Assembly: GCF_945859685.1 (NCBI RefSeq)
Contig: NC_079147.1
Location: 18,393,289-18,457,288 of the forward strand
From: Eupeodes corollae
Taxonomy: Eukaryota; Arthropoda; Insecta; Diptera; Syrphidae
Length of the DNA: 64,000 bases
Reading direction: 5' to 3'
The translations under genes and the position numbers were made by a program. Below, one piece after another: positions 44,054-55,845 of this stretch (the stretch's first letter is position 1; every line of letters begins with the position of its first letter). The notes beneath the pieces are model-generated. The model was given only the letters and a program-made list of their open reading frames with translations, made no database searches and was not told the DNA's origin.

Positions 44054-44420
44054 GTACAGTGAGTCCCGCTTAATTATAAGTGCCATTTTATGTGTTTTTT
44101 TTTAAAGCAATTATCTGGGTATTGACTAGTTTTAGGATCAATTACATATGTCTTGTATGTTCATTTGAGTTCTTTAATTAAACAGTAGACTCCAGTTGCA
44201 ATAAGTTTTGTTTACTACGATGTACACAGTTCACGTCAAACTTGTCTAGCAAACAAAAAGCTGCACTAAAACCTAATTGTTTCAATGTCTCAATTTGAAA
44301 AAAATCAAAGGAAAATGTCAAGAATCCAAAATTCATGAAGAAGCCTATTTATTCGAATACTTTAAGAGTTTATGTTCCCTATGGACAAAGGTCTTTGTCA
44401 CGCCTTCTTAATGGGGTTTT
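44054..44420 (+). mobile_element. Pogo-like element family P1, copy B
   Basis: Same orientation and opening (ACAGTGAGTCCCGCTTAATT) as copy A, with matching blocks TTATCTGGGTATTGACTAG, TTAATTAAACAGTAGACTC and CACGTCAAACTTGTC. No transposase and no right end are visible. Confidence 0.65.
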
Positions 44421-44529
44421 GTTTGTTTAGACTTAAAACATTTTGATTTTTCACAGATTTTTAAGACTAAAATAGGCGTTGAAATTAAATGACACGCCTA
44501 TTTTTAAATCTAAAACAAGGAACTGAATC

Positions 44530-46135
44530 ACATTGAGTGGTACCAAATATATAATATGGCTTCTGTTGATGACCAAGTGCTATTTTTTCAAAATAATATT
44601 GATTATCTCTTCAACCTCCATGTTCCACTTGTTACTAAGCAAGCTAGTAAGAAAGCCGTGGTTAAGCAATTTTATTAAGGATCAAATAGGAGAACGAAAT
44701 TTTGCATATAAGCGATGGAAAATCTTTCGGTTTGAAGCACTGGTTAAATCTAACTCTATTTGAACTGATGGCATTCGTCCGGTTTTTCTTAAAGCCATTC
44801 TTCCGTATATAGTCAAATACATAACCTATATTTTTAATAATATATTTATGACTAGTACTTTCCCTTCTGTTTGGAAGCAGGCAAAGATTATACCAATTCC
44901 CAAAAATTATGATGGAGATGATTATCGACCTATAGCTATATTACCTTTTCTTTCGAAGGTTTTGGAGAAACTGATAAATAACCAAATAAGAATTTTTCTC
45001 ACAAGTAATAAATTGATGAGTATCAATCAATCAGGCTTTCGCCCTAAGCACAGCTGTACTACAGCTTTAATAGACGTCGTTTAAAATATCAGAAATGAAT
45101 TAGATAATGATAAAGTGACTATATTAAAGCTTCTTGACTTTTCAAAGGCATTTAATACCGTCAACCATTTTAGACTTCGTGAAAAACTTAAGAGTTCAAT
45201 TTCATTTCTCTTTTGCATCTATTAAGCTTATTCTCTCCTACTTAACCGGTAGATCTCAGGCAGTTTTTGCTAAAAATGTTATGTCTACTTTCCTTCCTCT
45301 GCAGAGAGGTGTCCCTCAGGGCTCTATTTTGGGCCCTTTACTTTTCTCGATGTATATCAATGATCTTCCATCATGTCCACTGAACTCTTCTGTGCACATG
45401 TATGCAGACGACGTTCAATTATACAACAGTTTTCAACTAGACATGCTTGAGAGTGGTGTGCATGAAGTCAACGAGGATTTGAATACAATTGTTATGTGGT
45501 CCCGCAAAAATGATCTTGTAACGGATACCTCATATTTTCCAGAGATATATTTAAACAACTGTGCTATCGAGTTCGTCGATTTTGCCAAAAATCTCGGGCT
45601 TACATTTAATAGAACACTAAGTTGGAATACTCATATTAATCTAAGGTAAGGTATATGGAGGTCTTCGACTGCTCTGGGCGTCTCATCACATAACGTCTTT
45701 GAAAACATGCTTAATATTGGCCAAAACGTTATTCTGTTATGAGGTGTTTGGTAGTTGTGACTTCGAACACAAGCGAAAACTCAAAGTTGGTTTCAACAGT
45801 ATCACACGTTACTTTTATGGTCTTAGGAGATATGACATCTCAAGTTTTTCTAAGTCAATCTATGGCATTTCACTCGATAATCTCTTTAAAGTAAGAACTT
45901 TAACCATGCTTCACAATATCATACAATCGCATCAACCTGAATACTTATATAATAAAATACATTTTACGCATTCTGAAAAATCATGCGACCTTATCCCAGT
46001 ACGTTACTCATTCCTTGTATCTGAGCGCCAGTTTTATGTGCATTCTATTCGTTTGTGGAACTCCCTCCCTCGCTCTGTTAAAATTATAAGCAGTAAGACA
46101 ATTTTTTTTAAAATTCTAAGAGAATTCTGAAATGA
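44530..46135 (+). pseudogene. LINE family D (Jockey/CR1-type), RT region
   Basis: Frames in order: the EN-RT linker FNLHVPLVTKQ, then KPWLSNFIKDQIGERNFAYK RWK (44590-44725). RT start: FPSVWKQAKIIPIPKNYDGD DYRPIAIL. NQSGFRPKHSCTTALIDV follows. A stop at 45082 and a frameshift precede RGVPQGSILGPLLFSMYIND and HMYADDVQLYNS (YADD intact, about 45400). KNLGLTFNRTLSWNTHINLR comes next, then another break. The C-terminus is at 45699-46130: YEVFGSCDFEHKRKLKVGFN and SIRLWNSLPRSVK, with a TGA stop. No endonuclease, so it is 5'-truncated. A run of 15 G lies 30 bp after the stop (46165-46179), and the ATTTT/ATTCT repeat follows, probably grown from its tail. Confidence 0.9.
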
Positions 46136-46325
46136 ACTATCACGGAAAGATATAACACAAATAAGGGGGGGGGGGGGGGTTGTGTTTAGGTCGGAAGATA
46201 TGAAAATTCGGTGTTAGATGAAGGGCGCTTTTTTGAAATTACTAATTAAAAGGAGATATTTTTGATATCACAGAGAAAAAATAAGTGTTCGAACTTCCTC
46301 TTTAGCGCCAAATGACCCCTTTTCT

Positions 46326-46751
46326 ATTTTAATTTATTTTATTTTATTTTATTTTATTTTGTTCTATTCTATTCTATTCTATTCTATTCTATTCTATTCT
46401 ATTCTATTCTATTCTATTCTATTCTATTCTATTCTATTCTATTCTATTCTATTCTATTCTATTCTATTCTATTCTATTCTATTCTATTCTATTCTATTCT
46501 ATTCTATTCTATTCTATTCTATTCTATTCTATTCTATTCTATTCTATTCTATTCTATTCTATTCTATTCTATTCTATTCTATTCTATTCTATTCTATTCT
46601 ATTCTATTCTATTCTATTCTATTCTATTCTATTCTATTCTATTCTATTCTATTCTATTCTATTCTATTCTATTCTATTCTATTCTATTCTATTCTATTCT
46701 ATTCTATTCTATTCTATACTATTCTATTCTATTCTATTTTATTCTATTCTA
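46326..46751. repeat. ATTTT then ATTCT pentanucleotide array
   Basis: Five or six ATTTT units at 46326-46360 pass into about 78 ATTCT units (46362-46751) with only a few changed bases near 46718 and 46738. The 135-codon open frame over it (YSILF repeats) is an artefact of the period. The position after a LINE 3' end suggests expansion of a retrotransposon tail. A short ATTCT run also occurs at 49110-49130. Confidence 0.98.
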
Positions 46752-46759
46752 TTTCTTTG

Positions 46760-47880
46760 GTCATAGTTCTGAAAATTGTCTGCATTATAAATATTGACAA
46801 AAATTGGTACATTATGTCAAAATACTGCATGGAGGTGCATGACATGTTTCTATTTTTCTGTCAGTGCATGACAACTTAGACAAGAAAATTGAATTCCTGA
46901 TAAGATTTTCCCAAAAATAAACAATTCACAATAAGTAGGTTAATTTCAGTACATTCTATTGTTCTTTATACAAACATTATGTAAAAATAATTCATACGTT
47001 TCACGACTTAAGTAATATTTATTATGGAACAATATTTTCTGGCTAATCCAGTTGTCACGATAACAATTTGATCATAAAATTGCTCTGATTGTCTGACACT
47101 TTGTCAAAAAAACAAGACAGATTTTTTCCAATCTGGAAAAATTTACAACAACAAAAAGAAAAACAGTCTATCTGCCTACGTACTAAAATATGAAACAATC
47201 TCTAAAAGACAAGGGTTGAGTTGATTTTCATAATAACAACAAAATCATGTTAATCAAACTCATTTTAAATTTTTCAATTGACCATGGTGGTTCGAGTCAA
47301 TTGTTTTATCCGGAGATTTGTGCTGATTGTGTTTTACAACGAATTCTACTTCTATACGAGAAGGTACATTTGTTTAATGTTGTAAACTCGACTCATAGAT
47401 AGGTACCTGGCATAAAAGGTAGATATACAATTTCAAGACTTCTGACAGTACTTTTTGCTACTATTTTGCTGTCGTTCAATCAGTCCGACAGACCGTCTGT
47501 CAGTTTGTGTGGTCTTTGACTGAGTTTATTATGGCAAGTCTGTCAGTCATTCAATATACAAGTATGGTTGGTATGGTTTGAGATATGTGACTTGTTGAAT
47601 AAGCTGCTTTAGTTTTAATTCTGAGGGTGGGGTCTGAGTCTCTAACGGCTAGTCACTCATGTCTTTAGCAAACAAAAAAAACAATTCAGTCTTGATAAGT
47701 GATGACTGACAGTTGAAACTCCAATGTTTCACTGTAGGACATGATGTTGTTTGATAACACTACTGGTTGGAAAAATATTTCTTTGTTGAAATAAGCGATT
47801 TAAAAATTATAATGGACTTTCGTTACCAATTTTTGTAATGACGTTTTGTAAAATAAAGGGTAGTTTAATTTAAACGTCAA
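46760..47880. other. No gene seen
   Basis: AT-rich sequence with many TGTCAGT words (47450-47560) but no coding motif. Confidence 0.45.
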
Positions 47881-47936
47881 GTTTCTGTCTACATTTAGTT
47901 TGACATTTCTCAATTTCAGACTAACTCAACTTTAAA

Positions 47937-48540
47937 CATGGGAAGATTCACAATCGAGCAACGTAATTTATTCGGGCCTATTATGAAAATGTCGTAGCCT
48001 TCGTGATTTTTTCGGAATATGTACAATCTGAAAAATTGTGCAAACATTTGAGCAAACCGGGTCTAAAGGAGATGTGAAAACACCAGTGCAGGCTGGTTCA
48101 ACTCGTACTCCAGTAAATATTGCTGCTGTTTGCATAGTGTAGTTTAAGAAGCTCAACTCATTGCACTGCCCAACAATTGCACCTCTCAAGTTCATTGTTG
48201 CTGAACATTAAATATTTCCATTTACACGCTAGAAAAGTGCTATTGACTCAAGCACTAAAGCCTCTTGGTCATTTCAAGCGTTTTTAATGCTAAGAATGTT
48301 GGCAAGAAATGGGTAAAGTCGATGATCAACTTCAGCAATGAGGCACATTTTCATCCCAGTGGATTCGTCAATAAGCAGAAATGCTGCCGCATTTTGGCGA
48401 ATGATAAACCAAGAGCGATTGTCGACAACTAGTTGAAAAGACGGAACAATACTTTGTTCATAGCGTTCTTTAAATTGCAAAAATTCTAGTCTTTTTCTAG
48501 TACCTTTAACACAGTGTTACTATCTTTATATGGATATCAA
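47937..48540 (+). pseudogene. Family M transposase fossil, N-terminal half
   Basis: ATG at 47937 starts MGRFTIEQRN, typical of the family. QTFEQTGSKGDVKTPVQAGS then TRTPVNIAAV follows. After a deletion and frame change, MINFSNEAHFHPSGFVNKQK then CCRILANDKPRAIVDN (48319-48430) gives the block around the first catalytic Asp, changed here to Asn. Nothing recognisable remains of the second and third catalytic blocks. Confidence 0.8.
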
Positions 48541-49125
48541 GATAAAATATCACCAACACTAACTCAACTATAAAAGATTGTGTTTAAATAATCTCAGCAA
48601 CCTTTGGAGCAACAAAAATAGAAGCTCTCAGACTGGAAGCAGTCGTTTAACACTTTGTAAACTTTGGAGAAAAAAAAAATTAATCTTGTGAATGCAAGAA
48701 CTTCCTGATCCAGGTCGCCATCCTCGTTTCAAGTCTGCTGAAGAAGCGAGGAATAGCAATGAAAAATCTATATTAGGGGTTTAAAATAAAAAACGAATCA
48801 ACAGTACCTTATCTAAGCGCTTTTTCATCCAATAACGAGGAGACACTGGAAGACACGCAACCGCCTTGGAAGCAACATTTGCAATAAATACTAAACTTGC
48901 CCCATTCAAAAAGGAAAATACCAGCGACAACGAAATATTTAGATGCTTCACGAGGAATTGATCTCTGCTTCTAAAACTGATAGTATCGTTAACACAAACG
49001 GTTCACACAATCATACAGTTGCAAACAAAGGACAAAGGACCAAGCTATATTACCAGAATCTGCAGGCAGCTACATTGCAGACCTAACAGCTATTGATAAA
49101 TAAATGTATAATATTCTATTCTATT
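48541..49125. other. Unassigned, possibly LINE 3' sequence
   Basis: No frame I can assign. The stretch ends with TAAATAAATGTATAATATTC and four ATTCT-type units (49110-49130), which looks like a retrotransposon tail, but the ORF is not recognisable. Confidence 0.35.
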
Positions 49126-49129
49126 CTAT

Positions 49130-50440
49130 TGCTTGTGACCGATAATCTCGGCATACTCATGGGTCTTTAAAATGAGACAAATAAATGTCCTTCTTCGGAG
49201 CTTATAAGTTTGTACAACAATCTGATATATTAGGCCTGCGTGGATACCTAGACACTCCGGAACCAAAGCAAATGTGGCTACCGATCTTGCGCAAGAACTG
49301 CTATCAATTTTCCACTCATTATAGCACCCAACCCAACGTTCAGCTTGCATATGTATAAGTGGATCGCTTCGCACGACCCCATCTGCGGCGCTGGACACCT
49401 TACTCTACCTTATACCTATTGACATATTTAGCAAACAAATAGTTGCAAGCCATGCTATTCGCCTCAAAGCTTCGTCGCAGTAGGCTAACAAAAACATTGG
49501 CGAGTCCGTAATTACAAAGCACACAGACTACACCATCACCCAATTGTAATTCGACAGAAATTTCCAGATTTTCCTGGAAGATGGGTCGATCCATTTTTAT
49601 ACAGATGGTTCAAAAACAAAAGAAATGGGTTGGTGGAGAAGTGTACTCTGAGTGACTGCAGTTAAGCCTCTCATTCCGCCTTCCCAATCAGTGAAGTGTG
49701 TTCCAGGCGATAAAAGAAGTCTTGTCCTGGCTTAAAGAAAACGTGATATCAACATCTGATATCCAGATTTTCTCAGATAGCCAGGCTGCTTTCAAATCTC
49801 TGGAGTCTGTCTCTACAAATTCTATTACAGTCGATTATCTCTAATGGAGATGGCACAACAGTTTAATATTCACCTTTGCTGGGTGGCGGGCCATAAGGCA
49901 GATGAACTCGCCAGGAACGGTACAGTACAGCCCATCTTACCACGTTTGGCAACTACTGGCATACCAATCGCTACTTTTAAACTGCTGCAAATGCAAGACG
50001 CTATAAAGAAGGCAAACAAAAAACATCTTGCCAACACTAGATTTAAAACATTCGAGGGGTTTGCCATCTCTAAGCAGATCGCATATAAGCTCGATAATAG
50101 GTGCCATAATTGGACACTGTATAATAGGAAAGCAAGTCACGCGACTAGGCGTATTCTCAAATCACTTTTGCAGAAGCTGTATGGACGAGGAAGAGGAGGA
50201 AACAATTCTTCACCTTCTCTGTACTTGGTTTGCTCTAGCTCAAAAACGTAAGAATGGAGAATTCTTCGTTAACGATCTAAATCATATCCGCACAATCAGA
50301 CGATCTCACGTTTCGTAAGGGATTCAAACTGGTTCCATTCAGCTTATGAGGAAGCCTCAAGATTCATGTGGTATTACAATGTGCCATTAAACTGGCCTAG
50401 ATGTGTCCGTTTCCAACTTGGACAGCCACTTTAACATAAC
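49130..50440 (+). pseudogene. LINE family R, RT end, RNase H and 3' end
   Basis: 49225-49290 reads AWIPRHSGTKANVATDLAQE, itself like an RNase H C-terminal block, so a second LINE piece may be joined here. SAALDTLLYLIPIDIFSKQI then VASHAIRLKASS (49390-49480) is the region after the RT. RNase H follows: HFYTDGSKTKEMGWW (first Asp, about 49600), VISTSDIQIFSDSQAAFKSL (about 49750) and CWVAGHKADELARNGT (49876-49925), so the Asp positions are present. KASHATRRILKSLLQKLY leads to a Cys-containing tail (EEETILHLLCTWFALAQ). The 3' end is near 50440, closing in TTAACATAACCTAA. It corresponds to the minus-strand copy at 19005-19800. Confidence 0.85.
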
Positions 50441-50789
50441 CTAAGCTAGTATAACGTAAGTTTTGCTAGCTCTTGCGAAAATCTTTTATTCCAGATTATG
50501 AAGAAAGGTTAATGGAAGGTGTAAAAACTCAGAAATAATAAAAAAAAAAAACAACCTTCCAACTCGCGTATCGCTCTTAGTAGAAAAAACATCATAAAGC
50601 TTTTCCGAACTGGAGTTGAAAAAGCTCTTTTTCAACACTCAACACTATTCTAAGGCTGGGGTTCCTGAGCAGCGTTCGAATTGTCGAACGATACTCTCTA
50701 TATAAATTATCCTTGGTAAGTGTCCTATTTATTGGCACATTGAAGTATCATCAGACAATCTAACAAACAAACGTGGACAATTTATGAAT

Positions 50790-51785
50790 CCTTCGATACT
50801 TAAAAAAGAGACCCTCTAAACTGCACCAACTTTAGAGGAATCGGTCTCCTTAACATCGCTCACAGGAAAGTTCACAGTAAATCCAATATTCACATTACGG
50901 CAAATCCTGGAAAATACCTAAGAACTGATAATCACCATCTTTTCATCGATTTCAAGGCCGCATATGACAGCATCTACAGGGACCAGCTGTACAGACCCAT
51001 GTCTAGATTGGAAACAATTTAACCAAACTTTTCGATGTCAAAAAAATTTTAGACAAGTTGATGCACTGTCAAGCGATTTCTGTAGCAACATTCTTCAAGC
51101 AATAGTGCAGAGCTTCCATGTCAACACCAGAGGCATATATCTTTCAAAAGTTTGTCCAATTACTGGCATAATATGCTGATACCATTGACGTAATCAGAAG
51201 AAGTCAGTGTGAAGTCAATGGAGCGTTTGTGAGCTTTTAGGCAGAGGCCGCAAAATGGGGTTGACGATCTATGACGGAAAAACAAAATACATTCTGTCAT
51301 CAAAAAAGGACCTACAAAATCGACGTCTCGGCGAAAACATCACTATCGATAGACGAAACTTTGGGGTAGTTTAGGACTTTGTCAGAAAACCAAATTAGCG
51401 CTAAGATCAAACAAAGATTAACTCCTGCTAACCGCTGTTTCTTTAAGCTACGAAAGCAATTAAGTAGTAAAACCCTTTCTCGAGCGACTAAATTGTCGCT
51501 ATATAAGACGCTCATAATCCCGCACTGCTAAATGCTGCAGAAGCAAGGACTATGACAAAAGCGGATGAAAAAACCGTGGGTAGTTCCAAGAGATCTACGG
51601 TCCTGTATGTTTAGAAGGTGAGTGATGGAAAAGATGGAACAACGAGCTGTACGGACGTAGATTTAGCAAGAAGGATAAAAGTCCAACGACTGATATAACT
51701 CGGTCACGTAGAGCGCATGGAAACCAATGCTCCGGCCCAAAAAGCCTACGAATCCACGCTCGCGGTAGCGCGTAAAAGTGGAAAT
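50790..51785 (+). pseudogene. RTE-like LINE, RT and C-terminal pieces
   Basis: LNCTNFRGIGLLNIAHRK-like sequence (50805-50870), TLRQILEN (about 50895) and HHLFIDFKAAYDSIYRDQLY (50935-50990) are RT blocks of the same clade as 9480-11785. The YADD palm is again missing. Then EAAKMGLTIYDGKTKYILSS KKDLQNRRLGENITIDRRNF (51245-51365), NAAEARTMTKADE (about 51530) and HVERMETNAPAQKAYEST (51700-51760). Stops and frame changes throughout. The sequence ends next to family B's 3' end on the opposite strand. Confidence 0.85.
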
Positions 51786-51789
51786 GATC

Positions 51790-54400
51790 TTAGCTTTTTT
51801 TTGATAATAAGCGCACACTCAAAGGGATAACTACCCTTATTATGTAAACACAGTGTGAGCACTAGGAAAAAGAGAGAGGGGTTGAAAGGAGGTGTCGGTG
51901 CACATTGGTTTTGAATTCCTGAATATTGCAATAGCTGGGGAAGACAGTGTGGCAAGGCATTCCACATTCGCATAGTACGGCTAAAGAACGAATCCCTGTT
52001 CTTGACAGTACGAACGAAGTTGGGCTCGAGGGTATATTGATGAGCATTTCTAGAAGCGCGAGTATTACGTTTGAACTGTTTAAGGGGAGGAATGCAGCTG
52101 GCTATTTCTCTAGAGCATAAGCCAATAAAATAACGGTAAGAGAGGGTGAGACAAGAAACATTTCGACGATGTTCCAATGACGTAAATGATCTTATGATGG
52201 TAATATCACCAATCAATCTAAATGCTCTACGTTCAATACTATCCAATAGGCTTAAGTAAGTTCCGGGAGCACCAGCCCAGATATGGGAGTTATACTCAAG
52301 CTTTTGACGTCTTGTCGATAACAGCCAGATCAGAGGGAAAGAAAAACTTCTTGCATCGCCTTAGAAAACCCAAACATCTTGCGGCAATTTTGGCCACATC
52401 GCGTATGTGATCGTTCCACAAAAGGTAGTGGAGAATATCGAGATGTTCAGTTTACTCGGTGCAAGTGCCATTTATGGATAATGGCAAGGGGGTAGTGTAC
52501 TTCGCTTTAACGATACAAGACAGCATAGCGTTTTCGAAGCATTAAATTCCACGCGGTTTCTTATTCCCCATTGCACAATGCTGTTTAGGTCGGAATTTAA
52601 TGAGCTTATCATATTTTGTCGTTGCAGTTCCACATCCGAAGAAGATGGATGTGAATCTGAAAGCGAAAATAAAAAGCTAAGAGTACTATCGTCAGCGAAA
52701 CAATGTATTGGATTAGATATTGCAGACAGGAAATCATTAATAAAAATGAGAAAGAGTGTTGCAGATAAAACAGAGCCCTGGGGCACACCAGCATTTATTT
52801 TATGGTTTTCAGACTTGAATTCATCCAATACAACATGTATTGAACGATTCGAAAGGTAATTACTAATCCAATGAAGGAGGGATTCATGAAAACCGAAAGC
52901 ACGCATTTTCGATAAGAGAGCCTGATGCCAAACCCTGTCAAATGCTTTTGAAATATCAAGTGCTATAATCTTACTTTCTCCAAAACGATGTAAAGATTTG
53001 TTTCCCTGTTCGGTGCGATGAACCATGAGATCACCAGTGGACCTATTGCTACGAAAGCCGTATTGTCGGTCATTAAGAAGCTTTCGATCTTCGAGATATT
53101 TCTTGAGCTGATAATTAATCAGCGTTTCCATGACCTTGGAAAGGAGAGACGTAAGTGCAATCGGTCGGTAAATAGAGGGTGAGGAAAATTCGCCTTTCTT
53201 GGGAATAGGCTCGACAAATGCAGTTTTCCATCCGCTCGGAACGAGACCTGAGGAGTAGGACAGATGAAAAAGCTTACGCAGTTTTTGCCAGCGATGAAGA
53301 ACACCTCTTCAGAACAATAGCGGGAATACCATCCGGACCAGCAGATTTATGTATGTTAAGATCTTTTAGGACTCTCGTTACAGTAAGAGTGCGGAAAAAG
53401 ATTTGCCCCATAGAATCATTAACTCGCTCAATGGCGTGTCATTCACAACTAGCATTGGAACCGAGGAAGAGGAAGAATTCCCCATATTTTTTACAAATGA
53501 CCAAACATTTTTACTGCCTTTGGGACATTGCAGTATTTTTTGCCGTAATTTTTGGTCATGTAAAAATTTGGTCCGTCGACCTTCCTGGCTTGCTTGAACT
53601 TATTCCGGTTTTCCTCAGTTGGATTGGCTCTAAAACAACGGAAACTTACCTTCTTGCCCCTAATAACCTCTTTACAGCTCGCATCAAACCATGCGTTTTC
53701 CTTAGGTCTGAAGCTTTTAACCCTATTCGGGATAAAAGTTCTCATTCCCAGGAGAATCAAACTTGTGATCATATCAGCGCTGGCGTCAACGTCACTATCG
53801 AGGAAGCATAGTGACCAGTTAAAGATCCTAAAATAATTATTGAGACCGTCCCAGTTGGCTTTCTCATATTGCCAAACGGTTCTCTTATGAGCTCTTTCTT
53901 GAACTGGAGAGTTTTTACACGAGAAATTTGCTGATATGACACAATGGTCAGATGAGCCTAGAGGTGATAGAACACTAACAGTGTACTTACCAGGGTCAGA
54001 AGTAAGAAACAAGTCAAGAGTGTTTTCTGCTCGACCTACCACGTCCGATATTCAAGTGGGCTCGTTGACCAGCTGAGTTAGGTGGTTTAACTCAGCGAAG
54101 ATCTTAGCGCACACTCCTCCTGGTGTTGAATGGCCCGAATGTTGAAGCCATGAAGAATTGCGTACATTGAAATCGCCCGTAACAACGATTTCAGTGCGAG
54201 GATAGGACGAAACAATTCTTTGGATGGAATTAGACAAAGCATCAAATTCACGAGAAGTTGACACTCTGTCTAGGTTAGGGCTTACATAAAGGAAGCAAAA
54301 GTGAATGATTTGCTTATTCACGGAAAATTTAAACCATATAAAATTGAAAAAAGAATTGGTGCAGAGACCATATTGTGGCAAAAACTGATAAGCAAATTAT
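51790..54400 (-). pseudogene. LINE family B, longest copy (endonuclease + RT)
   Basis: Read from 54381 downward. Endonuclease: FCFLYVSPNLDRVSTSREFD, IVVTGDFNVRNSSWL (GDFN active-site block), then after a stop NTLDLFLTSDPGKYTVSVLS PLGSSDHCVI (the SDH catalytic block, 53990-53930). The linker to the RT spans 53900-53490. A short frame break separates it from RT 53131-52472: NYQLKKYLEDRKLLNDRQYG FRSNRSTGDL, ALDISKAFDRVWH, NAGVPQGSVLSATLFLIFIN and HCFADDSTLSF (both catalytic Asp). The C-terminus is RDVAKIAARCLGFLRRCKKF (near 52370), then 52246-51746: DSIERRAFRLIGD, NTRASRNAHQYTLEPNF and RMWNALPH. Only a few frame breaks separate the blocks, so this is the least decayed LINE here. No ORF1 is visible upstream of 54400. 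Confidence 0.9.
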
Positions 54401-55845
54401 TTCAATAGGTAAATAAATACATGTTTCCTATTAAATAAAAAAATGAATGAAAGTTGGTGGTATCTAATAATTTCACTTTACACCTTGTCCCATGAATCAT
54501 TCAAATTGAGTTCTTTCCAAGCAACAAAAGAAATCAGTACAAAACTCTCAATCAAATTATCAACCAAAATCTGTCGCAATATTTTTGGTGTGGATAAACC
54601 CTCAACTTGTCATTAGTCAACCCCTCCTCCAAGGCAAATAAAATGAATCACGCACAAGCTAATTTACACAACGACTTCAGAAATAACATCACTTGACCGG
54701 CCAAGCCATGCCTTAATGTAAAATTCTTGTCCACCTCCTCTTTGTGTAATAATTTCACAATCACTGTAACTTCTTTTTTTTCTGAGCCGAGTCTGACTCG
54801 TTGTGTTGTACAAAGCAAATACTTAAACTCAAGCTTCAAGCACCTCAAGATCTCTAGCTATACATTTGTACCTGATCATGTTCAGAAGCTTAATAAACGG
54901 AAAATCGTTTAATAAGAGAACTGCCCTTAAGCAATTTCCCATCAAAAATACTCGTGACACACAATATCCCAACAAACAAAAAGTAAATACCCTTTGAACT
55001 AACGATGTAAACGCTGAAATTTTCACAATGATAATGTAAATTATATGAAAAACAAATTTACAAGTGATTTTCTTTTGTTCGAAAGCTCACTTTGGAGTCT
55101 ATTGTAAAATTGTGACTAGTTGTTAGTTTAACAAAAATTAAACAGCAACAAAAAACGGGGTCATCATCCAGAGCCAGGTGTTTTTATTTACTTCACTTTA
55201 TGATAACTTCAACTTCACAATATTAATCGGTCGTGATTGAAATCAAGTGTGAATCATCATTGGGGGCTGGCTTCGGCTTGAGCTCTGGCTCAACTTAGTA
55301 AGATCCAGATCTAGATAAACTTGTAAGACCAATTTCTAGTTTATACCTACTACTTCTACAATATTTAAAGCGGTTGATTTTTATGAGGAAAAATAATAAT
55401 TATAAGACATTCCAAACAAGTTATGATTACTGCCAATCCCCAGTTTGAAACGCGTGAAACTGAAAATGACACATTACAAGATCTAGAAGTTGATACACAT
55501 TAAATACAAAAAGAAAAAAACTTGAGCGTCAAGAAAGTAAAATATGGACAACAATAATGTCTACATCTGTCAGGTAATCCGATATTCAAATTGCAACAAT
55601 AATTACAATTGAAAATGTCAGAAGTTTGAAAAACTGACAACTTTACAACAAAAGTAAATATTTTTTTTAATATCTAATACTTGCTTCAGAAATGCTAAAG
55701 CTGGAACAAGTTGGTATAAATAGTTGCTAAACGATCAATTATGGTAATGCACAACAATAAACTATAACATTTACAGTCAAGCTACTCTATGTCGAAGCTT
55801 TTTTTTGAAAAGTCCTTAACAATAAATAGTGTGCTTGCAATAAAT
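54401..55845. other. No gene seen
   Basis: AT-rich, without recognisable frames or repeat ends. Confidence 0.45.

Noticed and set aside
46359..46766. 135-codon open reading frame
   Set aside because: It is a frame through a pure ATTCT repeat; the protein is only YSILF repeats.
52578..53836. Plus-strand frames in the 52.5-53.8 kb region
   Set aside because: They are shadows of the family B endonuclease-RT ORF on the other strand.
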